Shown: positions 1 through 8,189 of the stretch, one piece after another
How positions within the stretch are numbered: the stretch's first letter is position 1
Layout: every line of letters begins with the position of its first letter
NCBI RefSeq assembly: GCF_023555375.1
Contig: NZ_JAJSEE010000003.1
Coordinates: 239,975 to 303,974 of the forward strand
Reading direction: 5' to 3'
Origin: Guyparkeria hydrothermalis
Lineage (GTDB): Bacteria; Pseudomonadota; Gammaproteobacteria; Halothiobacillales; Halothiobacillaceae
Length of the DNA: 64,000 bases
The notes under the pieces: generated by a model
Told to the model about the DNA's origin: nothing
The model's input: the letters and a program-made list of their open reading frames with translations, nothing else
Database searches by the model: none
Program-made: the position numbers and the translations under genes

Positions 1-874
1 CGGCCTGCTCGACGATCATGGACATCGGGTTCGCCTCGTACATCAGGCGCAGCTTGCCGCCGCGCTCGCGGTGCTTGCTGTCGATCGGGTACATGAACAC
101 GCCGCCGCGGACCAGGATGCGGTGTACTTCGGCGACCATCGAGGCGACCCAGCGCATGTTGAAGTCCTTGTCGCGCTCGCCTTCCTTGCCGGCCAGGCAC
201 TCGTCGACGTAGCGCTTCACCGGCGCGTCCCAGAAACGCATGTTCGACATGTTGATGGCGAACTCGGCGGTGTCTTCCGGGATGGTCATGTTCGGGTGGG
301 TCAGCTTGAACTCGCCGACCGAGCGGTCGAGCGTGAAGCCGTCGACGCCGTCACCGATGGTCAGGACCAGGATGGTGGACGGGCCGTAGGTGACGTAACC
401 GGCGGCGACCTGCTCGGTGCCCGGCTGCATGAAGTCTTCCTCGGTCGGGTTCTCCTTGCCGGTGGGGGCCTTGAGGACCGAGAAGATGGTGCCGACGGTG
501 ACGTTGACGTCGATGTTCGACGAACCGTCCAGCGGGTCGTAGGTGCACAGGTACGGGCCGCGGTGCTTGCCGGCCGGCAGGTCGTAGACCTCGTCCATTT
601 CCTCGGAGGCCAGGCCGGCGACGTGGCCGCCCTCGGTGAGGATGTCGGTGAACTCGTCGTTGGAGATGATGTCGAGCTTCTTCTGGGTCTCGCCCTGGAC
701 GTTCTCGGTCTCAGCCGAGCCCAGCAGGCCGATGAGGTTGCCGCGGCCGACCTGGTCGGCGATCAGCTTGCAGCCGGCGGCCACGTCGCTGATCAGGCCG
801 ACGAAGTCGGCATCGACGCGACCCTGGCGCTGGTGTTCGGCCAGGTACTGCGAAAGTCGCTTGGCATCAGACAT
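1..874 (-). CDS. fbp: Fructose-1,6-bisphosphatase class I (3' end beyond window)
   Basis: Hydrolyses fructose 1,6-bisphosphate to fructose 6-phosphate in gluconeogenesis and, in an autotroph, in the Calvin cycle. The minus strand from ATG 874 gives 291 codons with no stop before the window edge. Visible signatures are the metal and substrate motif [12 protein letters not shown] starting near residue 113 and, near the edge, [11 protein letters not shown] and [11 protein letters not shown], both diagnostic of class I FBPase. GAGGA lies about 8 nt upstream of the ATG. About 40-50 residues are probably missing at the C-terminus. The gene is divergent from the PilZ gene, with about 280 bp between them. 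Cytosolic. The identification is firm; the Calvin-cycle role is inferred from the sulfur-oxidiser context. Confidence 0.96.
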   Translation of the reverse strand, partial: MSDAKRLSQYLAEHQRQGRVDADFVGLISDVAAGCKLIADQVGRGNLIGLLGSAETENVQGETQKKLDIISNDEFTDILTEGGHVAGLASEEMDEVYDLPAGKHRGPYLCTYDPLDGSSNIDVNVTVGTIFSVLKAPTGKENPTEEDFMQPGTEQVAAGYVTYGPSTILVLTIGDGVDGFTLDRSVGEFKLTHPNMTIPEDTAEFAINMSNMRFWDAPVKRYVDECLAGKEGERDKDFNMRWVASMVAEVHRILVRGGVFMYPIDSKHRERGGKLRLMYEANPMSMIVEQA

Positions 875-1158
875 GGAAAAATCCTCTGTGTCAGTCGAAT
901 GGGTAAACGGGATATCGGAGACAGGAAGTCTTTGAATGGTTGGGAAGAACGTCCCAGGCATTCAGAGCCGCCCTGCGACAAAAATCGGCGCCTATAGTAA
1001 CCGATCGCCGGCGGCAACCGAACCACGGCCGCCGAGCGGCGCCGGCATGCGGTTGTCGGGCGGCTGCAGGGTGAGGTCAAAATGGGTATGCTTGTCGGCG
1101 CTACTGCTCGGGCGGCGCACGCCGCCCCGCTGAACCCACGGACCCGGAGTCATCGGTC

Positions 1159-1866
1159 TTGGACGATCAGGACATCAAAACCGTCCGCGCCCCCCGCACC
1201 ATCGAGCGCTCGCTCGGCCGGCTGTTCGAGGCCCGCAGCCACGTCTGGCTGATCCCCGATGACGATCCCGACTTCCAGGGCCAGGTCCAGGTGGTGGGCA
1301 ACGAGCCCGAGGCCCGTCGGCTGGTGCTCGACTGCCCCGACCCGGTGGTGCTGCGCCACGTGCTGCACGCCAAGCGGGTGCGCCTGCAGGCGGTGATCGA
1401 TGGTCTCCTGAACTGGTTCTACTCCACCGATCTGGTCACCCGGGAAGAGGGCGGCGACTGCTACCTCGCCATCGGCTACCCCGAGGTGATGCAGCGCCTG
1501 CAGCGCCGCGCGGCATTCCGCATCGACCTGCCGCCGGACGTGCCGGGCACGCTCGCCTTCTGCACCCCCGGGCGGCGGGCCGTGACCTCGGGTCACGTGG
1601 TCAACCTGTCGGCGACCGGCTGTGCCGTGAGCGTGGTGGGTGACAAGGACCCGAACCTGAAGCCCGGCGACGAGGTGCCCGCCGCCCGCCTGAAGGTGGG
1701 GGACGGCATCGACGTGCGCCTGGAATTCATCGTGCGCAACCGTCGCCCCGGCGTGGGCAAGAGCATGGTCTACGGCCTGGAGTTCGCTGCGCTGCCGCCG
1801 CGCGACAGCCAGCTAATCGACCGCGAGGTGATGCGCCTGCAGCGCCTGCGCCTCACCAGGGGCTGA
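1159..1866 (+). CDS. YcgR-like PilZ-domain c-di-GMP receptor
   Basis: Predicted cyclic-di-GMP binding protein of 235 aa. The N-terminal half (about 15-110) resembles the flagellar-brake YcgR N-domain. The C-terminal PilZ domain has the c-di-GMP contacts RxxxR (R117-R121, in RRAAFR) and NxSxxG (N149-G154, in NLSATG). The start is a TTG with GGAG about 9 nt upstream; no in-frame ATG gives a complete N-domain. In relatives such proteins slow the flagellar motor or control other outputs when c-di-GMP rises. There are no flagellar genes nearby, so the target is unknown. The window also has two GGDEF-type genes, at 18.4 and 22.4 kb. Confidence 0.85.
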   Translation: MDDQDIKTVRAPRTIERSLGRLFEARSHVWLIPDDDPDFQGQVQVVGNEPEARRLVLDCPDPVVLRHVLHAKRVRLQAVIDGLLNWFYSTDLVTREEGGDCYLAIGYPEVMQRLQRRAAFRIDLPPDVPGTLAFCTPGRRAVTSGHVVNLSATGCAVSVVGDKDPNLKPGDEVPAARLKVGDGIDVRLEFIVRNRRPGVGKSMVYGLEFAALPPRDSQLIDREVMRLQRLRLTRG

Positions 1867-1879
1867 GCCCCGCCAAACC

Positions 1880-2185
1880 TCACGTCCGCAACAGGCCGTT
1901 GTCGCCGGTGCCGAACGGGTTGGGCACGTAGCCGTCGGCGGCCTCGTCGTTGTCCCAGCGTTCCTCGTCGATCAGATAGCGGAACGCGTACTCGCCGCCC
2001 TGCGGCAGGCTGACCGTGGTCCGGTAGCTGCCGTCGCGCTGGCGCTTGAGCGGTAACGTTTCATCGCCCCAGCCGTTGAAATCGCCACGCACCTCGACGC
2101 GGTGTTTCTCGCCATCGTTCGGCCGATAGCTGAACGTGACGCGACACTCCGGGCGCACCTTTAGCGGCTTTTTCGTGATCGCCAT
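1880..2185 (-). CDS. CBM48/AMPK-type glycogen-recognition domain protein
   Basis: Small soluble protein of 101 aa that is almost entirely one early-set (CBM48, isoamylase-N like) beta-sandwich. Characteristic strings are VRGDFNGWGDE near residue 35 and, towards the C-terminus, YAFRYLIDEERWDND. Such stand-alone domains are common in proteobacteria and are thought to bind glycogen or to act as interaction modules; the actual role here is unknown. The ATG at 2185 was chosen because GGAGGT lies 7 nt upstream; a longer frame starting at 2233 lacks such a site. The gene converges on the PilZ gene with only 13 bp between them. Confidence 0.8.
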   Translation of the reverse strand: MAITKKPLKVRPECRVTFSYRPNDGEKHRVEVRGDFNGWGDETLPLKRQRDGSYRTTVSLPQGGEYAFRYLIDEERWDNDEAADGYVPNPFGTGDNGLLRT

Positions 2186-2328
2186 GACCTGACCTCCGCT
2201 GGTGGGTGGGCGTGCATGCCCGACCCGTTTCATTTAGGCGACGCCGGGGTGTTTGGCAACCCGGCCAAGTGCCTGTTTACGCGTTGGTCTTGACGGTTGT
2301 GTGACGGAAGGTGGGGCGGGTGGCCGGA

Positions 2329-2685
2329 TCAGCGGCTGAGGTTCTTCTCGAGCACGCGCATCAGTCGTCCCTCGCTGACCAGTCCGGCGGTGACGAAGGC
2401 CAGCAGCAGGAGCACCAGCAGCCCCACGGCCAGGAACAGCATCGGCGCGGTCACGGCGAGCAGGGCCTGGGTGGCCGAATCGAGGTTGCCGCTCTGCATC
2501 AGCTCGAGCACGTGCAGCGGGTTGACCAGGATGGGGCGCTGGAAAAAGGCCCAGACGTAGAAGCCGACGGTCATCGCACCCAGCAGCAGGGCAATCACCG
2601 GCCAGATGCGGATCAGCCGGCGGCGTCGCGAGATGATCTGGCGCATCTCGCGCTGCATGTCGTTGGCGGACGGTTTCTTGGCCAT
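2329..2685 (-). CDS. Small two-helix membrane protein of unknown function
   Basis: 118 aa, not recognised as a named family. A basic N-terminus (residues 1-25, rich in Arg and Lys) is followed by a hydrophobic segment at about 26-49 (WPVIALLLGAMTVGFYVWAF). A short loop leads to a second long hydrophobic segment at about 76-102 (LLAVTAPMLFLAVGLLVLL). This fits an inner-membrane hairpin protein. It starts 5 bp after moaD ends, so the two are probably co-transcribed, although nothing links them functionally. The gene is supported by coding-like third-position bias and the tight spacing. Confidence 0.65.
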   Translation of the reverse strand: MAKKPSANDMQREMRQIISRRRRLIRIWPVIALLLGAMTVGFYVWAFFQRPILVNPLHVLELMQSGNLDSATQALLAVTAPMLFLAVGLLVLLLLAFVTAGLVSEGRLMRVLEKNLSR

Positions 2686-2690
2686 GGCGT

Positions 2691-2918
2691 TCAGCCTCCG
2701 GTCACCGGTGGGAAGAAGGCGACCTCGTCGCCATCCGCGAGCGGGTGGTCGAGGTCGACGTACTCGTGGTTGACGGCCGCCAGGGTGTTGCTGGGGCGCT
2801 CGATGTCGGTAACCCGCCGCCAGGCCTCGGCCACAGTGGCCGGGGTCTCGTCGAGGCGGGTCTCGTCAAAGCCGATGCGCTCGCGCAGGCTGGCAAACAG
2901 GCGGACGGTGATGCTCAT
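2691..2918 (-). CDS. moaD: Molybdopterin synthase sulfur-carrier subunit MoaD
   Basis: 75 aa ubiquitin-fold sulfur carrier. Its C-terminal thiocarboxylate donates sulfur to precursor Z in molybdopterin synthesis, in complex with MoaE. The sequence starts MSITVRLFASLRER, which matches MoaD, and ends PPVTGG; the terminal Gly-Gly is the site that is adenylated and thiolated. Length is normal (about 75-81 aa). moaE and the rest of the pathway are not in the window. ThiS proteins share the fold, but a clear ThiS is encoded at 7972 and this one has the MoaD-like FPPVTGG ending. Confidence 0.88.
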   Translation of the reverse strand: MSITVRLFASLRERIGFDETRLDETPATVAEAWRRVTDIERPSNTLAAVNHEYVDLDHPLADGDEVAFFPPVTGG

Positions 2919-3123
2919 GGTCGGTCGATTCGCTGGCGGTGTATGTCGGCATTGCCGGCCGGTTCGATGCGTGGAGACGGCCGGTCTGACTGGACATATT
3001 GTCTGCTAAAGTCTGAGTCAATCCTAGTCCGGATTGTGGCCCGGATTGCGCCCCGAGCTACGTTAGCCAGCGGGGTTTCCGGGGTAACCGTGCCCGGCCA
3101 ACGACACTCGAGGACGCCCCCGC

Positions 3124-5532
3124 ATGAAATGGATCAAGCGCATTGGCCTGCTGTTCGCCGCGATCGTCCTGGTCGCCATCCTGGCGATCACCGCCTTCGC
3201 CCTGACCTTCGATCCCAACGACTACAAGCCGCAGATCGCCGCCCAGGTGGAAAAGCAGACCGGGCGCAGCATCCAGTTCAACGGCGACCTGTCCGTGACG
3301 ATCTTCCCCTGGCTGGGCGCGGCGACCGAGGACGTGGTGCTGGCCAATGCCGAGGGATTCGAGCCCGAGTCGATGGTCACGGTCAAGCGTCTCGAGGCCC
3401 AGGCCGCGCTGCTGCCGTTGCTGCGCGGGGAATTCGAGATCGGCACCCTGCTGCTCGAGGACGCCGAGATCCACCTGACCCGCCACGAGGACGGGCGCAG
3501 CAACTGGGACGACCTGGTCGAGCGCTCCGCCGAGTCGGCCGAGACCGCGGGCGGCGAGCCGGACACGGTCGAGCCGCAGGACGGTGACGGCCCGGCGATG
3601 GTGCTTACCGTCGGCGGCGTGGACATCCGCAACGCCACCCTGCACTGGCGCGACGAACAGGCGGGCCAGCAGCTGACCATCGACGGCCTGGACCTGACCA
3701 CCGGCGAACTGGCCGACGGCGCGCCCACCGACATCGAGCTGGTTTCCGGCTTCCGGCTGGCCATGCCCGACATGCCGCCGATGAGCGGCAGTGTCGATCT
3801 CACCACCCGTGCCCAGATCTGGCTCGATCGCCAGGACATGCTGTTCGAGGGGCTCGATCTCAACCTCGTCGCCAGCCAGGAGGGCGAGACGGGCGGCGAG
3901 GCCGGTCTGCCCGAGCGCATCGAGGCCATGCTGCAGGTCGAGAAGGCCGACGTGCGCCTGGCGAAATCGCAGGCGCGGCTCGACGGCGTGGTGCTGGATC
4001 TCAACGGCAAGGCGGTTGGGCCGCTCACCTATCTGGAAAGCCGTCTCGAGACCGTGCTCGAGGCCGACTGGGCCGCCGGGCGCTACGAGCTGCCGCGCCT
4101 CAGCATCGAGGCCGACCTCAAGGGGCTGCCGGAGATGAGCGAGACCCTGCAGGTCGCGGCGAGTGCCGCCCTGGCCGCGGACATGCAGGCCGGGACCGCG
4201 ACCATCGACGACCTCGAACTGACCTCCGACCCGGTCGTGGCCAACGGTCGGCTCGACGTCAGCGGCCTCGACAGCGGTGAGCTGGTCGCCGCCGGCCCGA
4301 TCGAGGTCGCGGCCTTCGATCCGCGCGTGCTCGCCGATCGGCTGGGGATCACCCTGCCCGAGATGCGCTCCGCCGAGGCCCTGCGCGAGGTCGCGCTCTC
4401 CGGCCATATCGACGTCACCCCGTCGCGGGCGATGCTCGACGACCTGCGGGTCACGCTCGACGGCAACGCACTGACCGGGCGTGCCGGCATCGACAACCTC
4501 GAGACCGGTCGCCTGTTCGCGCGCCTCGAGGGCGGTGAGCTCGACGTCAATCCCTACCTCGCCCCGAAGGCCGCGGGTGACAAGGCCCCGGGAGAGACGG
4601 ACGGCGGCGAGTCGTCCGGTGGCAGTGGGTCGGGTCAGGCCGCGGCCAAGACCGCGGAGATCGACTTGCCGGTCGAGACCCTGCGCGGGCTCAACCTGGA
4701 TGCCCGCCTGCAACTGGAAAGCCTGCGCTACGAGGACTATCGCCTGACCAGCCCGGTGGTGCACCTGACCGCCGCCGGCGGCCAGCTGCGACTGGCGGAG
4801 CTGGCCGCCAAGGCCTTCGACGGCTCGATCAACGCCAGCGGTGCGCTGGACGTGCGCGGCGAGGTGCCGAGCTACGCCGGCAAGGGGCGCGTGCAGGGCG
4901 TCGCGCTGCAGCCGCTGCTCACCGCGGTAATGGACGAGGATCGACTGCTTGGTCGCGGCGACGTCGCCTTCGACGTCACCACCCAGGGCAAGCGGGTCGA
5001 CCAGCTCAAGGCGGGCCTGGACGGTACCGCGGACATGGCCCTGCGCGACGGCAAGATCAAGGGCTTCGACATCGGCTACCTGCTGCGTCGGGCCCAGGCG
5101 CGCCTGGAGGGCAAGACCGAGCCGGAACCCGAGGAGCTGTCCACCGACTTCACCTCGATCACCGGCACGGCCACCATCCGCAACGGCGTGGTGCGCAACG
5201 ACGATCTTGCCGGCGCCTCGCCGCTGCTGCGGGTGGCCGGCAAGGGCGAGGTCGACCTGCCGCGCGAGCAGATCGACTACCAGGTCACCGCGACCGTCGT
5301 GAACACCGCCACCGGCCAGGGCGGCAAGGAGCTCGAGCGCCTCAAGCAGGTGCCGGTGCCGATTCGCATCCAGGGCAGCTTTGCCGATCCGTCCATCTCG
5401 CTCGACCTCGAGGCGCTGGCCCGCGAGGCGGCCAAGGGCGAGGTCAAGACTCGCGTCGAGGAAGAGATCGACAAGCGCCTCGGCGACGATGCCGCGCCGG
5501 TCAAGGAACTGCTCAAGGGCTTCGGCCTGTGA
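3124..5532 (+). CDS. asmA: AsmA-family envelope protein
   Basis: 802 aa protein anchored by one N-terminal membrane helix (about residues 7-27), with the remainder in the periplasm. The N-terminal AsmA signature FDPNDYKPQIAAQVEKQTGR follows directly, and the C-terminal third is a typical AsmA-like beta-rich domain ending in a charged helix. AsmA/TamB-type proteins are implicated in lipid transport between inner and outer membranes and in outer-membrane protein assembly. A low-complexity linker rich in Gly and Ser lies near residue 500. The next gene, mutY, starts about 50 nt downstream, as is common in gammaproteobacteria, so they may share a transcript. Confidence 0.9.
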   Translation: MKWIKRIGLLFAAIVLVAILAITAFALTFDPNDYKPQIAAQVEKQTGRSIQFNGDLSVTIFPWLGAATEDVVLANAEGFEPESMVTVKRLEAQAALLPLLRGEFEIGTLLLEDAEIHLTRHEDGRSNWDDLVERSAESAETAGGEPDTVEPQDGDGPAMVLTVGGVDIRNATLHWRDEQAGQQLTIDGLDLTTGELADGAPTDIELVSGFRLAMPDMPPMSGSVDLTTRAQIWLDRQDMLFEGLDLNLVASQEGETGGEAGLPERIEAMLQVEKADVRLAKSQARLDGVVLDLNGKAVGPLTYLESRLETVLEADWAAGRYELPRLSIEADLKGLPEMSETLQVAASAALAADMQAGTATIDDLELTSDPVVANGRLDVSGLDSGELVAAGPIEVAAFDPRVLADRLGITLPEMRSAEALREVALSGHIDVTPSRAMLDDLRVTLDGNALTGRAGIDNLETGRLFARLEGGELDVNPYLAPKAAGDKAPGETDGGESSGGSGSGQAAAKTAEIDLPVETLRGLNLDARLQLESLRYEDYRLTSPVVHLTAAGGQLRLAELAAKAFDGSINASGALDVRGEVPSYAGKGRVQGVALQPLLTAVMDEDRLLGRGDVAFDVTTQGKRVDQLKAGLDGTADMALRDGKIKGFDIGYLLRRAQARLEGKTEPEPEELSTDFTSITGTATIRNGVVRNDDLAGASPLLRVAGKGEVDLPREQIDYQVTATVVNTATGQGGKELERLKQVPVPIRIQGSFADPSISLDLEALAREAAKGEVKTRVEEEIDKRLGDDAAPVKELLKGFGL

Positions 5533-5584
5533 GTCGGGAGCGATCGCCTGCCACGCGACCGGGCAAACGGCCCCGCCGCGGACC

Positions 5585-6640
5585 GTGACGGCCCCGTTCG
5601 CCGAACGTCTGCTGGCCTGGTTCGACGACCACGGTCGGCATGACCTGCCGTGGCAGCACCCGCGCACGCCCTACCGGGTGTGGGTCTCGGAGATCATGCT
5701 CCAGCAGACCCAGGTGGCCACGGTCATCCCGTATTTCGAGCGTTTCATGGCGCGCTTCCCCGATATTGAGTCGCTCGCGGCGGCCGAGGCGGATGACGTG
5801 CTCTCGCTCTGGTCGGGACTGGGTTACTACGCCCGTGCCCGCAACCTGCATGCCGCCGCGCGCCGCCTGGCGGAATCGGGCGTGCCCGAGACGGTCGACG
5901 GCTGGGCCGACCTGCCGGGCGTGGGCCCGTCCACCGCCGCGGCGATCGTCGCCCAGGCCTTCGATCGCCGTGCGGTGATCCTGGACGGCAACGTCAAGCG
6001 GGTGCTCGCGCGGCACGCCGCCATCGACACCCCGCAGGAAACCGCCGCCACGCAGCGCAGGCTGTGGGCGCTGGCCGACGAGCACACCCCCGCGACCCGT
6101 GCCGCCGACTACACCCAGGCGATCATGGACCTGGGCGCCACCGTCTGTCGCCGTGGCAAGCCACGCTGCGTTGTCTGCCCGGTCAGTGAGGACTGCGAGG
6201 CCCGACGACAGGATCGGCAGGGCGAGTTGCCCGTTCGCCGGCAACGCAAGCCCAAGCCGGTGCGCCGGCGCGTCTTGCTGTGGCTGGAGGACGGCGAGGG
6301 TCGGCTGTTGCTGGAAAAGCGCCCCGCCACCGGCATCTGGGGCGGGCTGGCCTGCCCGCCCATCGTCGAGCGGGCCGAGGATGCCGACGAGCGGATTGCC
6401 CGGCTGGGTCTGCATCGAGAGGGCGAGTGGCACCACCTGGGTTTCCTGCGCCACGTGTTCAGCCATTTCGAGCTGGACGCCGAGGTGCTGGGCGTGACGG
6501 TCGAGCACGGCGGCCTTGCCGAGGGGCAGGGCGAGTGGCATCGCCCGGAGCGGCTGGCGGATGCCCCGCCGGTCGGTCTGCCGGCCCCCGTCCAGCGCCT
6601 GATCCGCGAGCGGCGGCGCGCCTCGCTCGGTGATGGCTGA
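5585..6640 (+). CDS. mutY: Adenine DNA glycosylase MutY
   Basis: Removes adenine mispaired with 8-oxoguanine. 351 aa, the usual length. The HhH-GPD domain contains catalytic E36 (in SEIMLQQT), the hairpin [11 protein letters not shown] (110-120) and catalytic D134 (in ILDGNV). The iron-sulfur cluster ligands are C188, C195, C198 and C204 (C-X6-C-X2-C-X5-C). The C-terminal half is the NUDIX-like 8-oxoG recognition domain. The GTG at 5585 is the start because the protein then aligns from its first residues with the family N-terminus; no ATG is available between the asmA stop and the conserved region. Confidence 0.95.
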   Translation: MTAPFAERLLAWFDDHGRHDLPWQHPRTPYRVWVSEIMLQQTQVATVIPYFERFMARFPDIESLAAAEADDVLSLWSGLGYYARARNLHAAARRLAESGVPETVDGWADLPGVGPSTAAAIVAQAFDRRAVILDGNVKRVLARHAAIDTPQETAATQRRLWALADEHTPATRAADYTQAIMDLGATVCRRGKPRCVVCPVSEDCEARRQDRQGELPVRRQRKPKPVRRRVLLWLEDGEGRLLLEKRPATGIWGGLACPPIVERAEDADERIARLGLHREGEWHHLGFLRHVFSHFELDAEVLGVTVEHGGLAEGQGEWHRPERLADAPPVGLPAPVQRLIRERRRASLGDG

Positions 6641-6723
6641 CGACCCGGCCAACCTCAACGCCGGCGGCGGGGCACTGTTATCATCGCCGCACACCATGCA
6701 TTCGAGCCGCGAACGAGGTTTTC

Positions 6724-7005
6724 ATGACTGACCGCACCGTCTTCTGCCAGCGCCTGCAATGCGAGGCCGAGGCCCTGCCCAAGCCGCCGTACCCGGGGGA
6801 GCTGGGCGAGCGCATCTACAACAACATCTCCAAGGCGGCCTGGCAGCAGTGGTTGGGCCACCAGACCATGCTGATCAACGAGTACCGCCTGACGCCGATC
6901 GACCCCAAGGCGCGCGAATTCCTGGTCCGCGAGATGGAGAAATTCCTGTTCGAGGGCAAGGAAGACAAGCCCGAGGACTACGTCCCGCCGAGCGAGGGCG
7001 AATAA
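6724..7005 (+). CDS. yggX: Fe(2+)-trafficking / oxidative-protection protein YggX
   Basis: 93 aa, the family's usual size. It starts [18 protein letters not shown] with the conserved early cysteine and contains the motif [17 protein letters not shown] in the middle. YggX limits labile iron and protects iron-sulfur proteins from oxidative damage. In many gammaproteobacteria it follows mutY, as here (83 bp apart), and the two may be co-transcribed. It is followed immediately by a REP-type palindrome at 7027. Cytosolic. Confidence 0.95.
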   Translation: MTDRTVFCQRLQCEAEALPKPPYPGELGERIYNNISKAAWQQWLGHQTMLINEYRLTPIDPKAREFLVREMEKFLFEGKEDKPEDYVPPSEGE

Positions 7006-7026
7006 GAGGGGCGCGCGACGCCCTCT

Positions 7027-7094
7027 GTAGGAGCGGCTTTAGCCGCGAATGCCAAGTGTCTGTCGCGACCTTTCGCGGCTAAAGCCGCTCCTAC
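7027..7094. repeat. GTAG-type REP palindrome pair (copy 1)
   Basis: Two inverted arms, GTAGGAGCGGCTTTAGCCGC and its complement ending CTAC, separated by about 24 bp, just after yggX and before the converging nucleotidase gene. Each arm contains its own short palindrome (GCGGCTTTAGCCGC). The terminal GTAG/CTAC tetranucleotides are the hallmark of REP elements mobilised by RAYT (TnpA-REP) transposases and of the SMAG repeats of Stenotrophomonas. Near-identical copies occur at 10397 and 27855. It may also stop convergent transcripts. Confidence 0.9.
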
Positions 7095-7123
7095 GGAGCC
7101 TTGGGGCGAGGCTTTCGCCGTCG

Positions 7124-7861
7124 TTATCGGCCGGCCAGAACCGCCGTCGCGGCCAGGAAATCATCCAGCGGCTCGAACGGCGCGGTGTCCATCGCCTCGC
7201 CGCGGCTGTTGGGCAGCGTGATCGCGCGCAGGTGGCGGATGCCGAAGTCCTCGGCGGCGGCCAGCGCCACCAGGTTGTCGTCGACCAGCAGGGTGCGATC
7301 GGGGTCGAAGTGCAACTGTTCGGCCAGTCGGTCCCAGAAGCGGGGCGACTCCTTGGCCGCCCCGATCTCGTGGGCGTTGAACAGGCGGTCGAGTCGCGTG
7401 GCGAGATCGACCCGCTCGAACTTGAGATCGACGCTGGCCGGGTGGGCATTGGTCACCAGCACGCGCTGCTTGCCCGCTACGCCCAGGCGCTCGAGGAAAT
7501 CGGGTACGCCGTGGCGGTAGCGGATGTGGTGGGCCAGCTCGCGCTTGAGGGCGACGAGATCGAGCTCGTTGCGGCAATCGGGCGCCAGCGCGCGGTGCCA
7601 GTCGTCCAGGCAGTACCAGGCCAGCTGGCCGCGCAGGCCCTCGAAACGGGCATTGAGGCGCGCCATCGCCTCGGGCTCGGCCAGCCCGCTCAGTTCGACG
7701 TAGCGCCGCGGGAAGTGCTCCTTCCAGAAGCGGGCGTCGAAGTCGAGGTCGAGCAGCGTGCCGTCCATGTCGAGCAGCACGGTGTCGATCTCGCTCCACG
7801 GCAGGGCGAGGGACGCAGGGGAGGCGGCCCGAGGTGTTGCACTCCAGGGTGTTTCGCTCAT
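7124..7861 (-). CDS. yrfG: HAD-family GMP/IMP nucleotidase (YrfG-like)
   Basis: HAD hydrolase of about 245 aa. Motif I is LLDMDGTLLDLDFD near the N-terminus, motif II is LVTNAHP, and motif IV is LLVDDNLVAL. The phrase LDFDARFWKEHFPRRYVE is typical of the YrfG/YjjG-like nucleotidases that dephosphorylate GMP and IMP. The frame is open further upstream to 7930, but the ATG at 7861 is preferred because the upstream codons are unlike the family. No strong ribosome-binding site is visible at either start, so the N-terminus is uncertain. Divergent from thiS, about 110 bp apart. Confidence 0.85.
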   Translation of the reverse strand: MSETPWSATPRAASPASLALPWSEIDTVLLDMDGTLLDLDFDARFWKEHFPRRYVELSGLAEPEAMARLNARFEGLRGQLAWYCLDDWHRALAPDCRNELDLVALKRELAHHIRYRHGVPDFLERLGVAGKQRVLVTNAHPASVDLKFERVDLATRLDRLFNAHEIGAAKESPRFWDRLAEQLHFDPDRTLLVDDNLVALAAAEDFGIRHLRAITLPNSRGEAMDTAPFEPLDDFLAATAVLAGR

Positions 7862-7971
7862 GGGTGTCGGCTTCGAACAATTGGATGGGACCGGCTGGCG
7901 GCCGGTCCCGGAGTCTACCAGTAGAGACAATCGCGCCGGGGCGGCGGTTCCGGCGGTGGAGGGGAATCAGG

Positions 7972-8187
7972 ATGGCTGAATCGACGGTACGCATCGAACT
8001 CAACGGCGAGCCGCGCGACGTGCCCGAGGGCACCACGCTCGAGGCGCTGGTCACGCTCGCCGGCACCAGCGGCAAGCGCTACGCGATCGAGGTCAACGGC
8101 GAGATCCGCCCCCGCGCCGAGCACGCCAGTGCGGTGGTCGCCGACGGTGACCGGGTCGAGATCGTCCAGGCGATCGGCGGGGGCTGA
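7972..8187 (+). CDS. thiS: Sulfur carrier protein ThiS
   Basis: 71 aa ubiquitin-fold protein that carries sulfur as a C-terminal thiocarboxylate for thiazole synthesis in thiamine biosynthesis. It contains IELNGEPRDVPEGTTL near the start, VNGEIRPRAEH in the middle and ends VEIVQAIGGG, the canonical ThiS tail. GGAGGGG lies about 9 nt before ATG 7972. Its usual partner thiG is not downstream; instead ggt starts 2 nt after the stop. ThiG must therefore be encoded elsewhere. Confidence 0.92.
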   Translation: MAESTVRIELNGEPRDVPEGTTLEALVTLAGTSGKRYAIEVNGEIRPRAEHASAVVADGDRVEIVQAIGGG

Positions 8188-8189
8188 GC

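Noticed and set aside
3058..5667. An 869-codon open frame on the minus strand
   Set aside because: It lies antisense to asmA. GC-rich coding strands leave such frames open; it has no family features, and asmA is clearly the real gene.
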